Source: Wolbachia endosymbiont (group A) of Anomoia purmunda
GTDB taxonomy: Bacteria > Pseudomonadota > Alphaproteobacteria > Rickettsiales > Anaplasmataceae
Assembly (NCBI RefSeq): GCF_947251545.1
Contig: NZ_OX366362.1
Location: forward strand, 992,001 to 1,056,000
Direction of reading: 5' to 3'
DNA length: 64,000 bases
Shown here: positions 49,918-58,761 of the stretch, piece after piece
How the letters are laid out: the number at the start of each line of letters is the position of its first letter
Position numbering within the stretch: position 1 is the first letter of the stretch
Program-made: the position numbers and the translations under genes
The notes under the pieces: model-generated
Database searches by the model: none
The model's input: only the letters and a program-made list of their open reading frames with translations
What the model was told of the DNA's origin: nothing

Positions 49918-50162
49918 ATTTTTTCCTCCAATTGCATATTTCAATATATCAGAGTAGAATATTGCCGGTTGTTCCAAACTCCTATACGAGGTCATCACAT
50001 TTTGTGAGCCTCACGATGATTTTCGGTGGCAGGGGCAGTTAATCTCCCCCACGAAGTCTTCTTTCTACTCCCTGGGCAGAAAGTGCTTCAGAAAAACATC
50101 CAACCTGCCACCTATCCACTCTGAGAAGTTATTATCTTCTCTTGCTTCCAACCAAGCAATAC
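49918..50162 (-). ncRNA. candidate IS110 bridge RNA region
   Basis: IS110-family elements encode a structured bridge RNA in the non-coding segment next to the transposase, which pairs with donor and target DNA. This ~245-bp 5' segment has no gene and shows pairing potential: GGTGGCAGG (50025-50033) with CCTGCCACC (50104-50112), and GTGAG/CTCAC at 50004-50014. The exact RNA ends and guide loops cannot be set by eye. Confidence 0.5.
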
Positions 50163-50309
50163 TTATTCATACCATCTTCCCATAACAATAACTTGTTTGT
50201 CAGTCACCTGACGAAAATGATCTAACTCACTTGGATAATGCCAGGGCAATCCATTATTTATTCCAATTACTCCCTTGGGATCAACAGCCATAATTCCGAT
50301 AACTATCAT
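50163..50309 (-). pseudogene. folA: dihydrofolate reductase, truncated after 48 codons
   Basis: The fragment begins MIVIGIMAVDPKGVIGINNG, then LPWHYPSELDHFRQVT and VIVMGR: the N-terminal third of DHFR with the LPW substrate loop and the VIMGR cofactor segment. After MGR it reads WYE and stops at IS110 DNA. The catalytic Asp (here SELDHF region) is present but most of the fold is missing. Its ATG overlaps the folKP stop by ATGA, so it was the last gene of the folate operon. The remainder is not visible in the window. Confidence 0.88.
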
Positions 50310-51586
50310 CCCTGTAAAGCAGCTTGAGCTACAAAAAATCGCATGTGATCACGCACATTATGCACTCGAAGGAAATCAACCTTGTTGTGCAATGCAGATG
50401 ATAAAGCAATTGTTTCTAAATCTCGGTTGAAGACAGGTTCTGTAGAAAAAGAAGAAATAAATGACTTTCTAGAATGACCAACCAGAACTTTGCAGCCAAA
50501 ACTTTGCAATGCTTCTATATTGCGTAAAAGCCAGATATTCTGATATAGAGATTTGCCAAAACCAATACCAGGATCAATAATGATCGAGCTTTGATCAAAA
50601 CCTAGAGCTAGTAATCTATTAATGTTCCTTTCTGCCCAATTATTTATGGTATCAATTCGATCAATGTCACTTGGGATAATGTTGTCACTATGTGGTGGTA
50701 TGGAGAGTGAATGCATAATAACAATACTACATCCACTGCTAGCAATCGCTTTTAAGGTATTATCATCTAGATCTCCCTTCTGATCGTTTACCCAGGCAAT
50801 ATTGTAGTGCTCCAAAACGTTCAAAATAACATCTGTCCAGAAACTATCGACGCTGACTTTAATATCACCAACTTTCATATATTGATTAAGGTCATCAAGC
50901 ACTGGTTTTAAGCGTGCATATTCTGCTTTTGGAGTTTGTATTGAGGAGCCAGGTCTTGTTGATTGAGCACCAAGTTCAACTATGCTTGCACCATCTGATA
51001 ACAGCCGCAGTGCCTGCTTGGTTGCTTGATCTGCATCATAATAAAGACCACCATCTGAAAATGAATCAGGAGTAATATTGACAATACCCACAAGCTCTGG
51101 CAAAAGCGTAAAACTCTTTAAAAAACAATCTTGAATGTTAGGGTTAACAGTACCAAACGTTTTGTTAACTACTGTCATGGGACTCAGCATTGCCATCAAG
51201 TGAAGCAAAAATGGTCTGTTTATCAATTCTGGGTGAGGAATCTTAAGGTAGGGTGTATCAAGTGTCAGGTCATCCCATAACAAAATATCCAAATCAATAA
51301 CGCGAGGTGCCCATTTTTCATAGGCCTGCAGGCGGCCAATGTCACATTCAATTTGTTTAAGGCCCTTTAACAGCTCTTCAGGAGAAGAAGAACAACTTCC
51401 ATACACAACCATATTTAGAAATGGCTTGTCCCATCCAGGTGGAGCATCATTTGGTAAAATAGCCTTAGTCTCCAGAATAATTGAAGATTTTAAATTTTTA
51501 AAATAGCGCTCCTTTAGTAACTGAGCAGCCTTTTGTAAATGGAAAAAGCGATTCCCCATATTTGAGCCAATAGAAATATAGATCAT
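50306..51586 (-). CDS. folKP: bifunctional HPPK-DHPS folate enzyme
   Basis: This fused protein has 426 residues. The N-terminal ~155 residues are 6-hydroxymethyl-dihydropterin pyrophosphokinase (YISIGSNMGNR, WAPRVIDLDILLWDD, IPHPELINRPF). From about 165 on it is dihydropteroate synthase (GIVNITPDSFSDGG, VELGAQSTRPGS, DPGIGFGKS, VGHSRKSFIS). Together they activate pterin and join it to p-aminobenzoate. The start overlaps the folB stop by one base and the stop overlaps folA by 4 bp, so the set is a tight operon. Confidence 0.94.
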   Translation of the reverse strand: MIYISIGSNMGNRFFHLQKAAQLLKERYFKNLKSSIILETKAILPNDAPPGWDKPFLNMVVYGSCSSSPEELLKGLKQIECDIGRLQAYEKWAPRVIDLDILLWDDLTLDTPYLKIPHPELINRPFLLHLMAMLSPMTVVNKTFGTVNPNIQDCFLKSFTLLPELVGIVNITPDSFSDGGLYYDADQATKQALRLLSDGASIVELGAQSTRPGSSIQTPKAEYARLKPVLDDLNQYMKVGDIKVSVDSFWTDVILNVLEHYNIAWVNDQKGDLDDNTLKAIASSGCSIVIMHSLSIPPHSDNIIPSDIDRIDTINNWAERNINRLLALGFDQSSIIIDPGIGFGKSLYQNIWLLRNIEALQSFGCKVLVGHSRKSFISSFSTEPVFNRDLETIALSSALHNKVDFLRVHNVRDHMRFFVAQAALQG

Positions 51587-51984
51587 TAGTTATCTTCCTG
51601 TTCTTGCAGTGCATTACAATAGGTAAAAAAAACGCCTCCATGTACATTAGGAACGGGTGGTGCAACTTTGTGAGTAGTCACTCTTATGGAAGAAATAGTA
51701 TGTTTTTTCTGCACCAAAAGATTATTAATCGCTCTGTATATATCATGGGTTAAGTGCTCGATTAAATTGAATTGCTTGCTCTGAACAAGAGATTGAATAT
51801 TTTGTACTATCTCTAGATAGCAGACAGTGCCTTTTAGCTGGTCAGTTGTAAGCCCTAAAGGAGGAGATTTAAAAATAAAATCAACATCAATACTAACTAA
51901 TTGGGAATGATACTTTTCTTCTGCACTATAGCCTAAGTGAACCCAAAGCCGTAAGTCAGATATAAGAAGATTACATGCAGACAT
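51586..51984 (-). CDS. folB: dihydroneopterin aldolase
   Basis: FolB makes 6-hydroxymethyl-dihydropterin from dihydroneopterin. The 132-residue sequence has the family pattern LLISDLRLWVHLGYSAEEK, CYLEIVQNIQSLV and NLIEHLTHDIYRAI. It lies 47 bp after the CADD gene and overlaps folKP by one base (TAATG). Confidence 0.88.
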   Translation of the reverse strand: MSACNLLISDLRLWVHLGYSAEEKYHSQLVSIDVDFIFKSPPLGLTTDQLKGTVCYLEIVQNIQSLVQSKQFNLIEHLTHDIYRAINNLLVQKKHTISSIRVTTHKVAPPVPNVHGGVFFTYCNALQEQEDN

Positions 51985-52031
51985 TGCATTCCAACATCAC
52001 TGAGTTTTAATTTTCAAGCTACTTACAACTG

Positions 52032-52679
52032 CTAACACACGCTAGCATTCATCATTCCATCAAGAAAACCCCACAAGAGCTTTGCTCCCTTTTGAGCACC
52101 CTGCATAACTTTATCTTGCTCTTTTTCATCTAGATCTTCAATAAGATTTGCACACTCCTCAGAATGCCACTCATCAGCATGCATATGAACCGTAAAAAAT
52201 TGAAGAGAACGCTCATCACTTATTGAATAGTGTTTTTTTAAATCTTCAATTTTAGACTTAGAAACCTCTGGAGTTTGACGTTCATAAGCATAAAGTGCAC
52301 CCAAACCGGAAGCAAAATCTGATCGTACAATATCAAAGTAACCATCAACTAACTCCTGTGTCTCTTTAATCTGTGCATCTTTATGAAGATCAACGCCAAG
52401 CCCTTCAGCAAAACGCTTCCATAATTCTGGATGATTTTCATCACCTTGTTCTTCTTCTATCAAATTACCAAGCAAAACCTGTCGCATTTTTAGATCTGGG
52501 CACAAAAAATGTATACCACTGATATAACGAGGAAACGCAGCAACGTGGTGATAATATTCTTTAGCGTAGGTTTGTAAAGCTTGCAAGCTTAAGCTTCCTG
52601 TATTCCATGATTGGTAGAATGGATGATTTAATAAATGCAGCTCATCTAACTTATTATTTAGAGATTTAGTAAACTTCAT
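52032..52679 (-). CDS. CADD-family diiron protein (candidate p-aminobenzoate synthase)
   Basis: This 215-residue all-helical protein of the heme-oxygenase-like (PqqC/TenA) diiron fold matches Chlamydia CADD, which makes p-aminobenzoate from its own tyrosine. The pattern FYxxWxxGxLxxxxLQxYAKxYY is clear, with Tyr22 and Tyr38 at the places of Chlamydia Tyr27 and Tyr43. Metal ligands are expected in EEEQGDENH, YERQ and HMHADEWH (His-x3-Asp-x2-His). ATG 52679 is preferred: GGAGG lies just before it, within the first codons of an alternative start at 52691. As first gene of the folate set it would supply pABA to folKP. Confidence 0.9.
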   Translation of the reverse strand: MKFTKSLNNKLDELHLLNHPFYQSWNTGSLSLQALQTYAKEYYHHVAAFPRYISGIHFLCPDLKMRQVLLGNLIEEEQGDENHPELWKRFAEGLGVDLHKDAQIKETQELVDGYFDIVRSDFASGLGALYAYERQTPEVSKSKIEDLKKHYSISDERSLQFFTVHMHADEWHSEECANLIEDLDEKEQDKVMQGAQKGAKLLWGFLDGMMNASVC

Positions 52680-52760
52680 TATTTCCTCCATTATATCAAC
52701 ATATAGTTCATATACTATAGCTTTCTCATTGTTACGATCATGCTAAGATCAACACAATGG

Positions 52761-52834
52761 TGGGATTGGTAGGACTCGAACCTACGACCAATTCGTTATG
52801 AGCGAACTGCTCTAACCTACTGAGCTACAATCCC
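52761..52834 (-). tRNA. tRNA with CAT anticodon (elongator Met or Ile2)
   Basis: Cloverleaf on the minus strand: acceptor GGGATTG/CAATCCC, anticodon stem GTTCG/CGAAT around CTCATAA, T arm GTAGG TTCGAGT CCTAC, discriminator A, encoded CCA at 52758-52760. The G1-C72 pair and the lack of a three-G anticodon stem rule out initiator tRNA. Distinguishing elongator Met from lysidine-modified Ile2 needs more than sequence reading. Confidence 0.92.
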
Positions 52835-52876
52835 TTTTATCAATATTTATAATACACACAAAAGCAAATTTGTCTA

Positions 52877-53200
52877 TTAGCTTATTTCACTATCAACCCA
52901 ACTTGACAAATCATTTGTTGCACCAATTTTGCGTGCAATTTCCTTACCATCTTGAAATATGATTAAAGTGGGTATAGATTGCACTCCATACTTACTTGGC
53001 ACTTCAGTCCCTTCATCTATGTCGAACTTGCAGATCTTAATCTTGCCTTTTCTGTCTTTAGCCAATTGTTCGATACGTGGCATTAGACTTTTACATGGCC
53101 CGCACCATTCTGCCCAAAAGTCTATCAGAACAAACCCTTTATAGTCAGTGACTTCAGATTTGAAATTTTGATCATTTACCGATGTAATATCATCACTCAT
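52877..53200 (-). CDS. trxA: thioredoxin
   Basis: A cytosolic disulfide reductase of 107 residues. The WCGPCK active site lies at about 32-37 (WAEWCGPCKSLMP), and cis-Pro region SIPTLIIFQDGKE follows. All features of a classical Trx are present. It stands between tRNA-Met and rnd. Confidence 0.95.
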   Translation of the reverse strand: MSDDITSVNDQNFKSEVTDYKGFVLIDFWAEWCGPCKSLMPRIEQLAKDRKGKIKICKFDIDEGTEVPSKYGVQSIPTLIIFQDGKEIARKIGATNDLSSWVDSEIS

Positions 53201-53325
53201 AAAATACCTAAACTTAAAACGATTACTTGTAAAATATAGCGTATCAATTAGCAGCTAATCAACTAAATTTTTCTGAAAAATTGCCCTAAAGTGTTTTGCA
53301 CAAACAAAAAACTTCTCACAAATGA

Positions 53326-53946
53326 TTACATCTGGTGGTTAAAGATATCCGCGTTTTCCCAACCCATTAAGTCTAATTCAATACGAGTAGGAAGAAATTC
53401 AAAGCACTTTTGGGCCAATTCTTTTCTATTTTCACGCTCCAGCATTAAGTCTAGCTTTTCCTTTATCCTGTGGAGATACAAAACATCAGATGCAGCATAA
53501 CTTTTTTGTTTGTCTGTTAAATTTTCATTTCCCCAATCAGAAGATTGCTGCTGCTTATTTAGTTTGGTATCAAGCAGCTCTAAGCACAACTCTTTTAAGC
53601 TATGATTATCTGTGTAAGTGCGAACTAAACGTGAAGCTATCTTTGTGCAATAGCACGGAAGTGCCCAAGTTTCCAAGTAATGACGTATTATGCTTACATC
53701 AAATCGCGCGAAGTGAAATATTTTAGTTATATTTTTATCCTCTAATATTTGTCTCAAATTTGGCGCTGTATAATCGTTCTTGAGTTGAACTAAATGAGCG
53801 TTGCCATCATTAAAAGAGAGCTGCACAAGGCATAATCTATCTCTGCTATGAAGTAGCCCCATTGCCTCGGTATCAACAGCTATAGACCTTACATCATCTG
53901 GTATTGAACTAGCTGGCAAGTCGTCTTTATATAAAAATATTCCCAT
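53326..53946 (-). CDS. rnd: ribonuclease D-like 3'-5' exonuclease
   Basis: This DEDDy exonuclease has 206 residues from ATG 53946 (MGIFLYKDDLP); an outer frame start at 54030 adds 28 residues with no homology. Exo I is IAVDTEAMGL, Exo II KIFHFARFDVSII and Exo III YAASDVLYLHRI. It lacks HRDC domains, which is the short alphaproteobacterial form. The likely role is tRNA 3'-end trimming. Confidence 0.9.
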   Translation of the reverse strand: MGIFLYKDDLPASSIPDDVRSIAVDTEAMGLLHSRDRLCLVQLSFNDGNAHLVQLKNDYTAPNLRQILEDKNITKIFHFARFDVSIIRHYLETWALPCYCTKIASRLVRTYTDNHSLKELCLELLDTKLNKQQQSSDWGNENLTDKQKSYAASDVLYLHRIKEKLDLMLERENRKELAQKCFEFLPTRIELDLMGWENADIFNHQM

Positions 53947-54118
53947 AAAGCTTTGTGGAATAATTAAAAACTTATGATAATCAAAAATGAGCCTTAAGTA
54001 TACGAAAAGATCATAGAAGGAACCACGCAAATTTATGGGCTCTCACATTTTTCATGTACACGGGGTTTACAAATCGCTGTATATGCCTATAATTAAGTAA
54101 ATTTAGGTTAATTTAATT

Positions 54119-54191
54119 GCGGGAGTAGCTCAGTTGGTAGAGCGCAACCTTGCCAAGGTTGAGGTCGAGGGTTCGAACCCCTTCTCCCGCT
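54119..54191 (+). tRNA. tRNA-Gly (anticodon GCC)
   Basis: Acceptor GCGGGAG/CTCCCGC, D arm GCTC AGTTGGTA GAGC, anticodon stem CAACC/GGTTG around TTGCCAA, T arm GAGGG TTCGAAC CCCTT, discriminator T. No encoded CCA follows (TCTT). Confidence 0.96.
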
Positions 54192-54216
54192 CTTTACTTT
54201 CAAAATCATTTCGTCA

Positions 54217-54683
54217 AAAACCTACTTGACACCCTTCACCAGTCCCCTTATCATGAAATTGAAGCTATTTATTTATCTTCGCAATCTGCAGATTAAAACG
54301 ACAAAGGGAACTTTGTATTTGGCGTAAATCATGCTTAATTTTTTGCACTATGTGCACCTTATCTCTTTATCAAATTTCTAGGTTTTTACCTATATAAGCT
54401 GAAACGCGCTTATAAAGCGTTCAAGACATCAAAAGACGTCAAATAGAACAAGGGAGAATTTGAATACTGGCTACCCTGGGGATTCTTTGCCTTTTTTTTC
54501 TGCCTGGTAAATTTCTTAAATATTTATAGCTAAGGTTAGTTGCACTTAAAAGCAGCTAAATTGCAGTGTTTGAGGCTTAAAAGACGCCAATACTGAAAAT
54601 AGACAATGACTAGGGCTTCTTTTGCCTTTTTTTTCATTTGGTAAATTTCTTAATATTTATAGCTAAAGTAATTTAAAAGTCCG
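54217..54683 (+). ncRNA. candidate non-coding RNA gene / dispersed repeat (copy 2)
   Basis: This is the second copy of the 24516-24991 unit, 467 bp, with scattered substitutions and small indels. Conserved elements include ggcgtaaatcatgcttaatt, gcactatgtgcacc, the AAACGC/GCGTTT hairpin, agacgtcaaatag and both direct repeats (gcctttttttt to aaatttctta). Changes occur in all three frames, so coding is unlikely. It is followed directly by WPE units, as in copy 1. Confidence 0.5.
54226..54254 (+). promoter_or_regulatory. consensus sigma-70 promoter at the start of the repeat (copy 2)
   Basis: TTGACA (54226-54231), 17 bp, TATCAT (54249-54254), the same hexamers and spacing as copy 1. It lies 35 bp after tRNA-Gly on the same strand. 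Confidence 0.75.
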
Positions 54684-54686
54684 TGA

Positions 54687-55050
54687 AGGGTGTCATGCCA
54701 GTGCTTGACACTGGCATCCAGTTTTCCATATAATCTCATCGAAAATGTTGTAACCACTTTCTGTGCTAGTTTGCTTGCTTACAAGCAAACTTTCCTGGAT
54801 CCCAGTGTCAAGCACTGGGATGACGAGAAAGGAGCACTGGGATCTATTTTGCATGTAACTCCAATTGTGTTTTGGCATAAAACGCGACGCGTATTAGACT
54901 TATTTGCAAGCAAAGCTTGCTAGATCCCAGTGTCACGCACTGGGATGACAAGAAGAGGGCACTGGGATGACAGGGGAGGGAGGCTACTTGGATGACACCA
55001 TTCTTTTTCCTGGATCCAAGTAGTCAAGCTACTCGGATGACAGGAGAAGG
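54687..55050. repeat. WPE palindrome cluster downstream of the ncRNA-like repeat
   Basis: At least three palindromic pairs: gtcatgccagtgcttgacac (54692), cccagtgtcaagcactggga (54799) and agatcccagtgtcacgcact (54922), plus ggcatccag and ctggatccc arms and a final tactcggatgaca. A run of tgcttgcttacaagcaaac forms a further hairpin near 54772. No gene is supported. Confidence 0.85.
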
Positions 55051-55059
55051 TTGCTATAA

Positions 55060-55960
55060 GTCATAAAAGCTGTAAAAGATCTTTTAGAAGAAGCCAAAAA
55101 ACAAAAACTATTAAAGGAAGTTCTGAATGAAGAAATGACCACAAAACATTCAGATGGTCGGGAAGAAACTCATACAATACTTACAGATGCTATATCATGT
55201 AGAGACAATGATATTATGAGAGCAGTGTTAAAAATCTCTGAGGAAAATGGTATTTTGAAAGATATTCTAAAAAAGAGAATAATTATAAAACATTCAAATG
55301 GCAAGGAAATGACTTACACCCCATTCACCTATGCTGATAGCACGTAAAAATAGTGAGGCTCTAGAAGAAATCTTAAAATTCTCCGGAGAACTTGTTAATA
55401 GGAGAGCAACCCAGCAGTCCACTGTTGTAACAGCCAAAACTACTACAGCTAAAAGTGAAAAAGTGCTTCAAGATACTATCGGTAATATCGAGGCACCGGC
55501 TGACGCATATGAAAATAGTAATGAAAGTAATACAATAGCTAAAAAAGATATCGCTACTTCAATAGAAAAGCTTGATAATGCTGGAGATCAACTGATATGC
55601 GAAAAAAATGAAACTGCTGTAACAGAAACTGACATACAAGAGCCAAACGTTCCTGACAGTCTCTCTTCTATTGCATGTTTCGATAATGAAGGAAATTCTG
55701 TAGACGAAAAATCATCAAAAAAGGCAATTCAACCAATTGTAGTTGGTGTTGTTGGTGCGGCATTACTAGTCAGCAGTATTGTAGCTTATTTATTGAAAAT
55801 GTACGCCATAGCGGTGATTGGGGGAATTGTTGGATTAGCGTGTATAAGTTTTGCATTGTATAATGCTCTAAAGCCCAACACCAAGCTCGAGAAAGTAGAA
55901 AGTGTGGAACAGCCCACACTGAGGCCAAGCGTATGTTCAGAAACCATAAGCATCAAATAA
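55060..55960 (+). pseudogene. decayed repeat protein with C-terminal TM pair
   Basis: The frame is open from 55060, just after a TAA, without an upstream start (AVKDLLEEAKKQKLLKEVLN), so the 5' end is probably lost to the repeat cluster. Two short units resemble each other (TTKHSDGREETHTILTDAIS and IIKHSNGKEMTYTPFTYADS), spaced like ankyrin-type repeats. A frameshift near 55340 moves reading to the 209-codon frame 55331-55960, which ends with two TM helices (IQPIVVGVVGAALLVSSIVA and AIAVIGGIVGLACISFALY). Architecture resembles the ankyrin protein at 28.7 kb. Probably inactive. Confidence 0.6.
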
Positions 55961-56100
55961 AATTTTTAAATAATATAATTCCTTTGGAAAATGTCTTAAG
56001 CTATTAACTTAACATCACCATAGGACTTAAAACATTCCCCAAAAAATGTTAAAGCTATTTTAGTAAAATACTCAAAACTTGACCCTAAGCAACTTTGAGT

Positions 56101-58542
56101 TCATGCTCCTGGTGCTTTTACTTGACCTTCCTGCATAACCGCTTTTGGAGGAAATATATTACTGGATGGAGAGCTCACTATATCACCATACTTTAAATCT
56201 TTTACTGCTTCTATGACTTCTTTTGAAAATTTCTTAGATAGGCCAATTTTTTCAGAAGGTTGACAAAGTTTTCCAGGTCTGATAAAAAACCCTTGTTTTA
56301 TGGCTTGATTAACTGGTAACTTTCCTAGCAAGCAATTCTCTCCTATTTTTTCGTTACAATTTTTCCACTTTTCCTGATCTTCCACTTTTACTATTATTTT
56401 GCTTTTATCTTGCACGTCAGGATACAATCTAACGTCTAATTTCCCCTGACTGGTATGGAAAGTCAATACTATATTACTATTATCCGCAAGATCAGTGTAA
56501 TTCCTTATACAATTTTTCGTTATAATTTCTACCTCACTTTTACCGATCCTTATTATATCTCTTCCGTATTCTATTTCCCCTTGAACTAACCCTAAATCCC
56601 TTGCTCCATCTGTAATTTTTGCAACATTTATTGTGCTGTCCTCTGAGTACTCTAAGTAAAAAGTAGAATTATCCATTTTTGCATCTTTTACTCTACCACT
56701 AGCTGCACTTTTAACAATTTTCATAAATTTTAGAGCATTATTCACATAATTTTCATGAGGTCTTTTTATATTAGTTTTATGATCCTTAAATCCTGATTCC
56801 AGTCTATCCAAGTTATGTAACGCTGCTCCTTTTGATACTAATTTATATATTATACCACTAGCAATTTCTATATCATTTGCAATTTCAGAACTCTCTTTTA
56901 ATGCACTAATTTTTTTCATTACATGATCTGTAAAATTACCTTTATCTTGTTGCGCTACTTCCCCTGGATCAATAAAGTTAAGCCTTACTCCAGACCGTAT
57001 AGTTTGATCTACGACTTCTTCCAGTTGTTTTATATCTTGAGCTTGATTTACTTTAGCAAAAAATTCATCTCGCTTCTTCTTCTGGTCTGGTGTTAAATCA
57101 TCCCATAGGGTCCTGGATTTGGGCAAACATTTTTCCCTGCTATAGTCTTCTTGGTCAGTTGCTCCTGCTTTCAAAAGTAAGCCTTCTACTTCAGTAGCAG
57201 CTTCAGAAACAGAAAAAATACCTCTGGCATGTTGCAACATTATTGATTTTCCTTCTTCATCATGAAAATTTAAAACCACTTTTAGGTCTTGGTCACTCTC
57301 ATACTTATCCAAAAACTCTTTTAGATTTTTAACGGCTTCAGCAATGAGAACATCATCTTCATCCCAATAGTCATTAATAGGGGACCTATATTCCCCCATT
57401 ATACCATATAATTCTTCCTTCAACCTCTTTTGATTGTCAGTTGGAAAGTATTCCTTAACATGGTATTGATGATTATCAATTGCAACTTGTAGTGGAGTTT
57501 TCCTTGTTTCATCAAGTACATCGCACTTAGCTTTCTTCCGTAGGAGCAATTCTATACCTCTGTTATGACCAAGGCCAGCAGCATAATGCAAAGATGTTTT
57601 CCCTTCAATATCCCGTGCATTAGGATCAGCCCCTGCTTCTATGAGGTAAACTATACTATCACCTCCAGACCCAATAGCAGCATAATGTAAAGGTGTCTGC
57701 CATCTATCATTCTGTACATTAGGATCAGCTTCTGCTTCTATGAGTGAACATGCAGCAGATACATATTCTTCGGCTAACCTTCCTCCATATTCTGCAGCCA
57801 TACTTACTACTGCATGCAATACTGTCAATCCAGATTCTCCTCTTTTAAGGTTAAGAACAGTTTTCAGATCTTTATTGTTCTTATTTCTTTCTAAAAATGT
57901 ACAAACTTTTGAACTATAACTACCTCTACCGCCAGTATCTGGATATCCGCTGAGAATATTTAATAATTTTGTATTTAACTTCTTTTGATTTTCTGTTAAA
58001 TCAGATTCATCACAAAACCATGCACGCATTAAATTAATAGTACCTAAACCTTTAGCAGAATCTATCAAAGTATCATTATCATTACAACGTATTTCGAAAC
58101 ATTCTCTGATCAAATGATGCTCATTATTCTCCTGGTGCCACTTCCTTTCTTCTAGCCAATCTTGCAATAGTGACCATTTTTCCCGTTCGTCCAATTTTTC
58201 CCATTCCAGCCATTTTTTATGTTCTTCCCATTCTAGCCACTCTTCCCCTCCTTCCCATTCTAGCCGCTCTTCCCATCCTTTCAGCTCCAGGTGTTCTTCA
58301 AAATCTTTCCATTCGCAAAATTTTTCCCATTCGTCCAATTTTTCCCACTCCAGCCGTTTTTTATGTTCTTCCCATTTTAGCCGCTCTTCCCCTTCTAACT
58401 GTTTTTCCCGTTTTAGCCACTGTTTTGGCAAAATTTTCACTCTTTGCCGTTCTAGCTGCTCTTCCTGTTCCAACCATTTTTCATCTCCTGGATTTGTTTC
58501 ATTACCTAAAGCCTGCTTAGGTTCAGTACCTTTAGTTAACAT
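56101..58542 (-). CDS. ankyrin-repeat protein with Trp/Glu-rich N-terminal repeats
   Basis: This protein has 813 residues. Residues about 22-145 are an unusual Trp/Glu/Lys-rich array (EEHKKRLEWEKLDEWEKF; EEWLEWEEHKKWLEWEKLDE) with two near-identical blocks, likely one long helix. Ankyrin repeats follow at about 233-355 (ESGLTVLHAVVSMAAEYGG; WQTPLHYAAIGSGGDSIVYL; GKTSLHYAAGLGHNRGIELL; RKTPLQVAIDNHQYHVKEYF). The remaining ~450 residues match no domain I know. No signal or TM. A host-interacting effector is plausible, as for many Wolbachia ankyrins, but unproven. It is separated from the LRR genes by ~240 bp. Confidence 0.85.
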   Translation of the reverse strand: MLTKGTEPKQALGNETNPGDEKWLEQEEQLERQRVKILPKQWLKREKQLEGEERLKWEEHKKRLEWEKLDEWEKFCEWKDFEEHLELKGWEERLEWEGGEEWLEWEEHKKWLEWEKLDEREKWSLLQDWLEERKWHQENNEHHLIRECFEIRCNDNDTLIDSAKGLGTINLMRAWFCDESDLTENQKKLNTKLLNILSGYPDTGGRGSYSSKVCTFLERNKNNKDLKTVLNLKRGESGLTVLHAVVSMAAEYGGRLAEEYVSAACSLIEAEADPNVQNDRWQTPLHYAAIGSGGDSIVYLIEAGADPNARDIEGKTSLHYAAGLGHNRGIELLLRKKAKCDVLDETRKTPLQVAIDNHQYHVKEYFPTDNQKRLKEELYGIMGEYRSPINDYWDEDDVLIAEAVKNLKEFLDKYESDQDLKVVLNFHDEEGKSIMLQHARGIFSVSEAATEVEGLLLKAGATDQEDYSREKCLPKSRTLWDDLTPDQKKKRDEFFAKVNQAQDIKQLEEVVDQTIRSGVRLNFIDPGEVAQQDKGNFTDHVMKKISALKESSEIANDIEIASGIIYKLVSKGAALHNLDRLESGFKDHKTNIKRPHENYVNNALKFMKIVKSAASGRVKDAKMDNSTFYLEYSEDSTINVAKITDGARDLGLVQGEIEYGRDIIRIGKSEVEIITKNCIRNYTDLADNSNIVLTFHTSQGKLDVRLYPDVQDKSKIIVKVEDQEKWKNCNEKIGENCLLGKLPVNQAIKQGFFIRPGKLCQPSEKIGLSKKFSKEVIEAVKDLKYGDIVSSPSSNIFPPKAVMQEGQVKAPGA

Positions 58543-58761
58543 GCTTTCCCTCTAATCTATCAAAAATATTATGTGTAATACATAGCACGGATAAAAGCTA
58601 ATGCAAGAATAATTTTTCTAACTTTAGTATTCTTGACTTCCACAAACTTCACTGACATTGATGTGCACACCTCTGATCCTGCTATGCTTCTGCTTGTTAA
58701 TTAGCTATGCCTGCCAGATTAACGACATTACGGTCTGCTGATTACTTCAATATCACTATCG

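Larger units (their letters stand above)
48890..50170. mobile_element. IS110-family insertion sequence
   Basis: The element contains one DEDD transposase gene preceded by ~250 bp of non-coding DNA. The edges are estimated from where the flanking genes (48172-48893 and folA) lose their frames; IS110 elements lack clear terminal repeats, so limits are ±15 bp. Only the 5' part of folA lies on the right and the rest is not found on the left, so insertion was accompanied by a deletion or the element mediated one. Confidence 0.8.

Noticed and set aside
52761-52834. Initiator tRNA-fMet
   Set aside because: The first acceptor pair is G-C and the anticodon stem lacks the three G-C pairs of initiators.
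54687-55050. WPE clusters considered as rho-independent terminators of the ncRNA-like repeat
   Set aside because: The stems are strong but lack a following U tract, and the same units occur in many positions unrelated to gene ends.
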